Assembly (NCBI RefSeq): GCF_003073135.1 | Contig: NZ_PGDQ01000014.1 | Location: 1 to 64,000 of the forward strand | Length of the DNA: 64,000 bases | Source: Euzebya rosea | Lineage (GTDB): Bacteria; Actinomycetota; Nitriliruptoria; Euzebyales; Euzebyaceae | Direction: 5' to 3' | Shown here: positions 58,983-64,000 of the stretch, piece after piece | How the letters are laid out: every line of letters begins with the position of its first letter | How positions within the stretch are numbered: position 1 is the first letter of the stretch | Position numbers and translations under genes: made by a program | The notes under the pieces: generated by a model | Told to the model about the DNA's origin: nothing | What the model saw: the letters and a program-made list of their open reading frames with translations, nothing else | The model's database searches: none

Positions 58983-60119
58983 TCAGAAGGCGTAGCGGAT
59001 GCGGCAGCCGGGCAGGTGGCGGTCCACGAGGTCGCGGAACTGCCGTACCCACTGCCCCTTCCAGCCGGTGCGGTATCGCACGTTGACCTGGCCACTCCGG
59101 GACTGCTTCTCCTCCTGGATGTCGGGCCGCCACAACACCTCCTCGGCTCGGGGATGCCAGCGTGTGTTGACCTCGTGGAGCTCCGCGTTGTGGGTCAGCA
59201 TGATGACCTCGGCGGCCAGCTGCGCCCGGGCGGCGGGGGACAGCACGTCAGCCAGCTCGGTCAGCAACGGCACCCATTCCTGCCGCCAGCCCTCGTGGAG
59301 CACGACTGGCGAGAAGTTGAGGTGCACCTCCCACCCGGCGTCGACGAAGTCGTTGACCGCCGCGATGCGCTCGGCGATCGGGCTGGTTCGCAGGTCCAGC
59401 AGGCCGGCCATGCGTGCCGGCATCAGCGAGAACCGGATGCGTTGCTGCCGTGGGTCCCAGGCGAGCAGGTCGCGGTTGACGTACTTGGTCGCGAAGCTGG
59501 CCTTGGCGTGGGGGTGATCGCGCAACATCTCCACGGCCTGCCGAGTGGCGTCGGACAGCAGGGCGTCCACCGAGGCGTCGCTGTTCTCGCCCAGGTCGTA
59601 CACCCAGCGGTCCGGGTCGCACTGGTTGGGAGTGGCCTTTGGACCCTGCCGGTCAGCATGTCGGCTGAGCGTGGACAGGATGCGTTCGGTGTTGCAGTAC
59701 ACGGTGATCGGGTTGGCGTAGCCCTTGCGACGCGGCACGTAGCAGTAGGCGCACGCCATCGCGCAGCCGTTGGCAAGGGACGGGGCGATGAAGTCCGCCG
59801 ACCGGCCGTTGGGCCGCACCCTCGGCGAGGCCAGGACACCGAGGACGAGCGAGTGCCGCTTGACCGCCATCCACCGTTCGGCGTTTCCCTCGTTGCCGTG
59901 CAGCCCGGGAATGAGCTGGTGTCGGTCCACCTCGATCCGCTCCGCATCTGGGAAGCGGGCAAGGATCTGTCGGCCGGTCGGCATCGCCTCCACGCCCGGC
60001 TGGAGGTGGATCGTCCGAACGTCGAGCAGTCGACGGAGGTCGGCGTCGGACGAGACGGCGGGATCGTCTCCCATCCGATCCAGCGTAGCGAGGGAGTCTC
60101 GCCGCACGGCCAGCATCAC
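58983..60119 (-). CDS. splB: Spore photoproduct lyase-like radical SAM protein
   Basis: Start is uncertain: GTG 60119, ATG 60116 or ATG 60074, none with a clear ribosome site. The 378-residue protein carries the radical-SAM cluster motif in ANGCAMACAYCYVP (CxxxCxxC). It has the SplB pattern: LVLGVLASPRVRPNGRSADFI, NPITVYCNTERIL, FATKYVNRDLLAWDP, LNFSPVVLHEGWRQEW. SplB repairs the spore-specific thymine dimer in firmicutes. Non-spore-forming actinobacteria have homologues of unknown job, perhaps DNA photodamage repair. It stands alone. Confidence 0.85.
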   Translation of the reverse strand: MMLAVRRDSLATLDRMGDDPAVSSDADLRRLLDVRTIHLQPGVEAMPTGRQILARFPDAERIEVDRHQLIPGLHGNEGNAERWMAVKRHSLVLGVLASPRVRPNGRSADFIAPSLANGCAMACAYCYVPRRKGYANPITVYCNTERILSTLSRHADRQGPKATPNQCDPDRWVYDLGENSDASVDALLSDATRQAVEMLRDHPHAKASFATKYVNRDLLAWDPRQQRIRFSLMPARMAGLLDLRTSPIAERIAAVNDFVDAGWEVHLNFSPVVLHEGWRQEWVPLLTELADVLSPAARAQLAAEVIMLTHNAELHEVNTRWHPRAEEVLWRPDIQEEKQSRSGQVNVRYRTGWKGQWVRQFRDLVDRHLPGCRIRYAF

Positions 60120-60200
60120 GAACGCGGTTGGCAGCTGATGGGCAGGCGTGGTCCGCCGTGGAACAGGCGAATCACGACGCTGGCGTTCCGTTCAAGTGAA

Positions 60201-61496
60201 TCAACGGGTCGCGGGTGTCCAGCGTTCGACGACGTCCACCGGGCCCGAGAGGCCGAAGCCGCCGAGCAGCAGCAGCCCCTCCCCGTCCCAGGCCAGCTCG
60301 GCACGCACGCGTCCGGCGGTCGGCGAGGCCACACGCAGCTGTCCGGTCGGCAGGTCGACGGCCATCTGGACCGCCTCGGCGTAGCCGCCGAGCACCCACA
60401 CGGTGTCCTGTCCGTCCCACTCGGCGGTCCACCAGCAACAGCGGTCGTCGCGGGGCTGCTCGATCCGGGGCAGGACGAGGTCGACCGTGACCCCTGTCGC
60501 CAGGTCGTGGCCTGTCGCGGGGACCTCGGGGCCGACGTGCTGGCCGCCGATGATCATCAGCCAGCCTTCGGGGCCGGGATCCGGGGCCGCGCCGGGGAAG
60601 GCCGGGACCCACACCGCAGCTGCCCCCAGGAGGTCCGTCGCCGGCAGGTCCAGCACCACCCACCCATCCCGGGCCCAGTGCAGCCCCACCCCCTCGTACT
60701 CGAACGGGTCGATCGCACTCCCCGTGCCGCCCACGACGGTCGAGCCCAGGACCACGAAGCCGTCGGGCGTGTCGACGACCTGCGCGAACTGCACCGCGAC
60801 GGGTGGAGGGGGGAGCGCGGTCGGTTCTTCTGCGGTCACAACGGACTGCCACAGCGACATCTGCAACGCGTCCCCGTTGCGTGCGTACCGGGCGCTGATG
60901 ATGGCCCCGTCGGCAACGCCGAGCATCGCCACGTCGTCCGGGATCGAGGCGACCGGTGCCCAGTCATCGGCGGTCAGCGCCCACGCGGCCGAACGACCTG
61001 TCGGTGGCAGGACGTTCGAGGACGGCGACCGTCCGGATGCGGAGTCCGCGTTGACGACCACGGTCCCGTCGACCACGAGCCCCTGCCGATCGACCTCTCC
61101 AGTGTCGACCGACGGAGGGGCGGGGAGGCCGCGCCACTGGTCGACGGCGGGGTCGTAGGCCCAGGCGCTGGACGCATCGACGACGACCACCTCGGTCCCG
61201 TCCCAGAGCGCGACGCGCTCCTGCGTCGCATCCCAGCCCCCGGGCGGGAGGTGTTCGCGCCATCGACCCCGGGCCACGGGCAGCACGTCGTCCACCCCGA
61301 ACAGTCCTTCGGGCGCCTGCACCGTGGGCGACGGCGCGACCTCGGCAACGGTCGGCTCGGGAGTCGGGTCGACGTGCAACTCGCGCATCTCCGCCGGGCT
61401 GCGAACCAGCCAGCCGATCACGGCAGCCGCCAGCACCACCCAGCCGACGAGCCACCGGCGACGCGGCCGGTGCTCGTGGACTCCCTCCCACTCCAT
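60201..61496 (-). CDS. Membrane-anchored beta-propeller protein
   Basis: ATG 61496; 431 residues. A short basic start and one hydrophobic segment (about 15-31) anchor it. The rest is outside the membrane and is built from repeated strands typical of Kelch-like propellers: WDGTEVVVVDASSAWAYDP, DGWVVLDLPA, EWDGQDTVWVLGGYAEA, WDGEGLLLLGGFGLSG. No enzyme motif is visible. It probably binds a ligand or partner at the cell surface. The gene is followed by 80 bases without features before the splB start. Confidence 0.72.
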   Translation of the reverse strand: MEWEGVHEHRPRRRWLVGWVVLAAAVIGWLVRSPAEMRELHVDPTPEPTVAEVAPSPTVQAPEGLFGVDDVLPVARGRWREHLPPGGWDATQERVALWDGTEVVVVDASSAWAYDPAVDQWRGLPAPPSVDTGEVDRQGLVVDGTVVVNADSASGRSPSSNVLPPTGRSAAWALTADDWAPVASIPDDVAMLGVADGAIISARYARNGDALQMSLWQSVVTAEEPTALPPPPVAVQFAQVVDTPDGFVVLGSTVVGGTGSAIDPFEYEGVGLHWARDGWVVLDLPATDLLGAAAVWVPAFPGAAPDPGPEGWLMIIGGQHVGPEVPATGHDLATGVTVDLVLPRIEQPRDDRCCWWTAEWDGQDTVWVLGGYAEAVQMAVDLPTGQLRVASPTAGRVRAELAWDGEGLLLLGGFGLSGPVDVVERWTPATR

Positions 61497-61533
61497 GGGG
61501 CGACCCTAGGCCATCCGAGACCCCGAGGTCAGC

Positions 61534-62016
61534 TCACGGGGCGTTCGGCCCGATCAACGACCCGAGGAGCAGCACCGTGGCGAGGCTTCCGCCGAGGTAG
61601 GCGAGGTTGATGGTGGCCCGCCACCGCCAGGTGCTGCGCGAGAGGTCCATGCCGCGCAACCGCCCCACGTACGCCCCGATCCCGAGCAGGAGGAACCATG
61701 GCGTCATGACGTGGGTCGTCGACCCTCGGAGGAGCGTCACGGCACCGTCGTGCAGCGCTCCGGAGACGACGAAGGTGGCCAAGCCCGCCACGGCGGACGG
61801 GACGAACCGCCGGAGGGGGTCATGGACGAACCTCTTCAGGCCGTACCCCCAGATCGGATTCCAGTGCCGCCAGAACTCCGCGAACGATCCAGCCCCAAGG
61901 GACCGGGACACCATCTGCCGGATCGAACCGGCACCGCCGAGCGGTGAGCCGTTCCGATGCTGGACGTACTCGCCGAGCGTCATCCCGCGGACAGGCCGGT
62001 CGTTCCGGGGACTCAC
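61534..62016 (-). CDS. Miniature MBOAT-like membrane protein
   Basis: ATG 62016; 160 residues. After a 45-residue hydrophilic start it carries FAEFWRHWNPIWGYGL with Asn53 and VSGALHDG with His89. These are the two hallmark positions of membrane-bound O-acyltransferases. Only three or four hydrophobic segments follow, whereas full MBOAT enzymes have ten or more and about 400 residues. It may be a reduced enzyme, a subunit or a stable remnant. The frame is intact and has normal codon use. Confidence 0.6.
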   Translation of the reverse strand: MSPRNDRPVRGMTLGEYVQHRNGSPLGGAGSIRQMVSRSLGAGSFAEFWRHWNPIWGYGLKRFVHDPLRRFVPSAVAGLATFVVSGALHDGAVTLLRGSTTHVMTPWFLLLGIGAYVGRLRGMDLSRSTWRWRATINLAYLGGSLATVLLLGSLIGPNAP

Positions 62017-62068
62017 GTGGGACCTCCGCCGGTGGGCATGCCCGTCCGCGGGATGCCGAGTGGAGCGC

Positions 62069-62812
62069 CTACTCCCATCGGAACAGGCGCGTGGCGAGCC
62101 CCCCGGCTGCGGCCGCCGTCACGACGAGGACGAGCAGGCTGGTGGGGGTCGGCGCGGCGCCGGCCCAGGCGTCGCCGATGGCGTTGACGGCCGCACCCGC
62201 AGGGGTCCAGCCGCTGATGGTCCGAAGGCCCTCCGGCATGATCTCCAGCGGCAGGTAGATGCCGGCGAAGAACAGCATCGGGAAGTACAGCAGCATCCCG
62301 GTGCCGACCCCGGCCTGCGCCGTCGGGACCAACGCCCCGATCAGCACCCCGACCGCCAGCAGCGCCGCAGTCGACAGGGCGAACGCGATGACGAACCAGC
62401 CCGGGGCCTGCGGCAACGGCAGGTCGAAGGCGAACCGTCCGACGAGCGCCGCCCCGACGGTGGCGATCGTGACCGCGACGGCCTGCACGATCACATGCGC
62501 TGCCACCAGCAGACGGGGGTGGGCCGGCGTCACCGACAGCCGGCGGAGGATGCCCCGCTCGCGGTCCAGGCCGAGCGCCTGCGGCAGCATCGCGATGCCC
62601 AGGGTCAGCAGCGCCATCACCGCCGACGCCGGCGCGTAGATCTGCACCAGGCTCTTGTTGCCGAGCTCGGCGTTGACCTCGGTGGCGCCGGGGAAGACGC
62701 TGCCGATGACCAGCAGCAGGACCGCCGGGAAGATCAGGCCGAAGGCGACCACGGCGGGCTCGCGCAGGAAGACCCGGGTCTGGGTTCGGGTGAGGGTCAT
62801 GAACGCGGTCAT
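62069..62812 (-). CDS. ABC-2-type transporter permease
   Basis: ATG 62812 overlaps the ATPase stop (ATGA). The 247-residue protein begins TAFMTLTRTQTRVFLREPAVVAF, typical of ABC-2 permeases, and has six hydrophobic segments. The conserved RLSVTPAHPRLLVAAH loop and a final AAAGGLATRLFRWE are characteristic of the DrrB/multidrug branch. It is the membrane part of the exporter with the ATPase next to it. Confidence 0.85.
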   Translation of the reverse strand: MTAFMTLTRTQTRVFLREPAVVAFGLIFPAVLLLVIGSVFPGATEVNAELGNKSLVQIYAPASAVMALLTLGIAMLPQALGLDRERGILRRLSVTPAHPRLLVAAHVIVQAVAVTIATVGAALVGRFAFDLPLPQAPGWFVIAFALSTAALLAVGVLIGALVPTAQAGVGTGMLLYFPMLFFAGIYLPLEIMPEGLRTISGWTPAGAAVNAIGDAWAGAAPTPTSLLVLVVTAAAAGGLATRLFRWE

Positions 62813-63855
62813 CGCGTGTCCTCAAGGGTGGTGTCGATGGTGGTGTCGGCGTTGGTGACGAGCGGGCGGCCGGCGAGGGCGACGAACGCGTCGTCGAGCG
62901 TGGGTTGGTCGACCTGCAGCCGGCCGGGGACGATGTCGTGCGCCGCGAGCAGCGACACGACCGAGAAGACCATGCGCTCGTCGCCGGTCACGGTGTAGGT
63001 GTCGGCGTCGCGCGCCACGCCGGAGACCTCTGGCAGGCGACGGATCCAGTCCTCGTCGAGCTCGGCGGTCGTGGAGAAGCGCAGCCGCTGCTCGAGGTTG
63101 GCCAGGTCGATCAGGCCCTGCGGGGTGTCGAGGGCGACGAGCCTCCCGCGGTCGATCAGGGCCACGCGGTCGGCCAGTCGTTCGGCTTCCTCCATGAAGT
63201 GGGTGACCAGCAGCACGGTGACGCCGCGGTCGCGGAGGTCCTCCACGAGGATCCAGGTGTCGCGGCGGGACTGCGGATCGAGGCCGGTCGTCAGCTCGTC
63301 GAGGATGACGGCACGGGGCCGCCCGACGAGCGCCACGGCGATCGACACACGCTGCTGCTGGCCACCGGAGAGGTTCGCGTACCGGGTTCCGGCCGACGGG
63401 CCGAGACCGAGGGAATCCAGCAGCTCGTCGGTGCCGAGCGGGTCGGGGTACAGGCCCCGGTAGGTGTCGACGATCTCGCGAACCGTCAGCTTGTCCTGGA
63501 AGCTGCTCTCCTGCAGCTGGACGCCGAGGAGGCGGGCGACCTCGGTCCGGTCGACGATCGGGTCGTGCCCGAAGACGCGGACGGTGCCCGCGTCCGGGGT
63601 GCGGAGCCCGGCGACCGACTCGACGGTGGTGGTCTTGCCGGCGCCGTTGGGACCGAGTATGGCGAGGATCTCGCCCTCCTCGACCGTGAACGACACGTCG
63701 TCGACGACCGTCCGGCCGTCGTAGGACCTGGTGAGTCCGTCGACGGCGATGGCGGTGGCGGGTGGTGCGGCGCTGGTCATGGTCTGCCTGCTGGTCATGG
63801 TCTGCCTGCTGGTCGTGGTTTGCCTGGAGGTCCGGGTCGTCATGGTGGTGCTCAC
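62809..63855 (-). CDS. ABC transporter ATP-binding protein
   Basis: GTG 63855 overlaps the upstream stop (GTGA); ATG 63843 is an alternative. The 348-residue protein has Walker A GPNGAGKTT, signature LSGGQQQRV, Walker B AVILDELTTGLDP and H-loop VTHFMEE, all intact. The last 90 residues are the added domain of DrrA-like exporter ATPases. Its first 30 residues are unusual: several copies of a TSRQTM unit encoded by an 18-base tandem repeat. It works with the permease that follows; substrate unknown. Confidence 0.9.
   Translation of the reverse strand: MSTTMTTRTSRQTTTSRQTMTSRQTMTSAAPPATAIAVDGLTRSYDGRTVVDDVSFTVEEGEILAILGPNGAGKTTTVESVAGLRTPDAGTVRVFGHDPIVDRTEVARLLGVQLQESSFQDKLTVREIVDTYRGLYPDPLGTDELLDSLGLGPSAGTRYANLSGGQQQRVSIAVALVGRPRAVILDELTTGLDPQSRRDTWILVEDLRDRGVTVLLVTHFMEEAERLADRVALIDRGRLVALDTPQGLIDLANLEQRLRFSTTAELDEDWIRRLPEVSGVARDADTYTVTGDERMVFSVVSLLAAHDIVPGRLQVDQPTLDDAFVALAGRPLVTNADTTIDTTLEDTR
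63772..63834. repeat. 18-base tandem repeat in the ATPase N-terminus
   Basis: Units at 63781-63798, 63799-63816 and a diverged one at 63817-63834, preceded by a half copy (63772-63780). In the protein each codes for one copy of TSRQT(M/T). Number of units may vary between strains. Confidence 0.8.
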
Positions 63856-64000
63856 TCCTCCTTGTCCTCGGGGGCGGCCGACGGGCGAGTGCCGAGCGCG
63901 GCGATCCCGAGCACGACGAACACCGGACCCAGGCCGTCCGGGATCGTGCTCGACAGCACGAACAGCACACCGCACAGCGCGATGCCGATGCCGAGCACCG
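63852..64000 (-). CDS. C-terminal end of a membrane protein, cut by the right edge
   Basis: The minus-strand frame ends at TGA 63852-63854, overlapping the ATPase start. The visible 48 residues contain two hydrophobic stretches (GIGIALCGVLFVLSS and LGPVFVVLGIAALG) and an acidic tail ending EDKEE. The start lies outside the window. It is probably the first gene of the ABC-2 operon; the family cannot be told from this fragment. Confidence 0.7.
   Translation of the reverse strand, partial: VLGIGIALCGVLFVLSSTIPDGLGPVFVVLGIAALGTRPSAAPEDKEE

Noticed and set aside
1-64000. Possible prophage, transposon or defence island
   Set aside because: I found no integrase, transposase, phage structural gene, toxin-antitoxin pair, terminal inverted repeats or clear change in base composition.

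Overview
The window is 64 kb of very GC-rich, gene-dense DNA with many GTG/TTG starts, 4-base start/stop overlaps and short -10 boxes of the TANNNT type. This suggests an actinobacterium. The triple cell-wall-binding (CWB2) repeat proteins, a flagellin and a FurA-KatG pair with a leaderless-looking furA would suit a deep-branching, flagellated member such as the Nitriliruptoria/Euzebya group. That placement is inference; no marker RNA gene is present. I found no tRNA, rRNA, CRISPR array, insertion sequence or prophage, and no gene-free stretch longer than about 210 bases.

Layout. 1-442: start of an ECF sigma factor running off the left edge, divergent from 599-11945, a ten-gene translationally coupled surface-glycan operon (three GT2 glycosyltransferases, deacetylase, FemAB-like protein, GH16 hydrolase, a flippase fused to a small-molecule kinase, two membrane proteins, a sugar epimerase). 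11961-15463: three minus-strand genes built around an FHA-like module and a pseudokinase, two of them a tandem duplication. 15548-18143: diguanylate cyclase and guaB. 18252-23807: a secreted protein, then a lipoprotein, a PAP2-kinase fusion and a UPF0104-type membrane protein in one operon, facing a second PAP2-kinase fusion. 23872-25267: an unknown gene and a YnfA-type membrane protein.

25289-38240 is a catabolic region. A ThDP enzyme and a cyclase-family metallohydrolase form one operon. Next to it a seven-gene operon carries a 2-aminobenzoyl-CoA monooxygenase/reductase, SDR, MarR regulator, enoyl-CoA hydratase, acyl-CoA dehydrogenase, aryl-CoA ligase and RidA, preceded by a giant LuxR-type regulator. 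Read together it looks like anthranilate breakdown through CoA thioesters, perhaps fed from isatin.

38419-46175: envelope and secreted proteins (lipoprotein, 1,349-residue CWB2/subtilase protein, collagen-like CWB2 protein, CocE/NonD hydrolase). 46245-51638: ABC exporter with a PLDc_N-type small protein, zinc alcohol dehydrogenase, glycerophosphodiesterase, methyltransferase, His-rich membrane protein. 51771-57952: furA-katG, a sulfur-handling set (2Fe-2S ferredoxin, sulfide:quinone-type oxidoreductase, TusE/DsrC-like, DsrE-like) and a divergent ArsR-VOC pair sharing a large palindromic operator. 58001-64000: orphan flagellin with a hairpin leader, spore-photoproduct-lyase-like radical SAM protein, anchored propeller, miniature MBOAT-like protein, and an ABC-2 exporter with a further membrane protein cut by the right edge.

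The most unusual material is the repeated joining of kinase-fold domains to membrane lipid-carrier proteins (6331-8697, 19651-21384, 22557-23807), the pseudokinase/FHA duplication, and the isatin/anthranilate-type gene combination.
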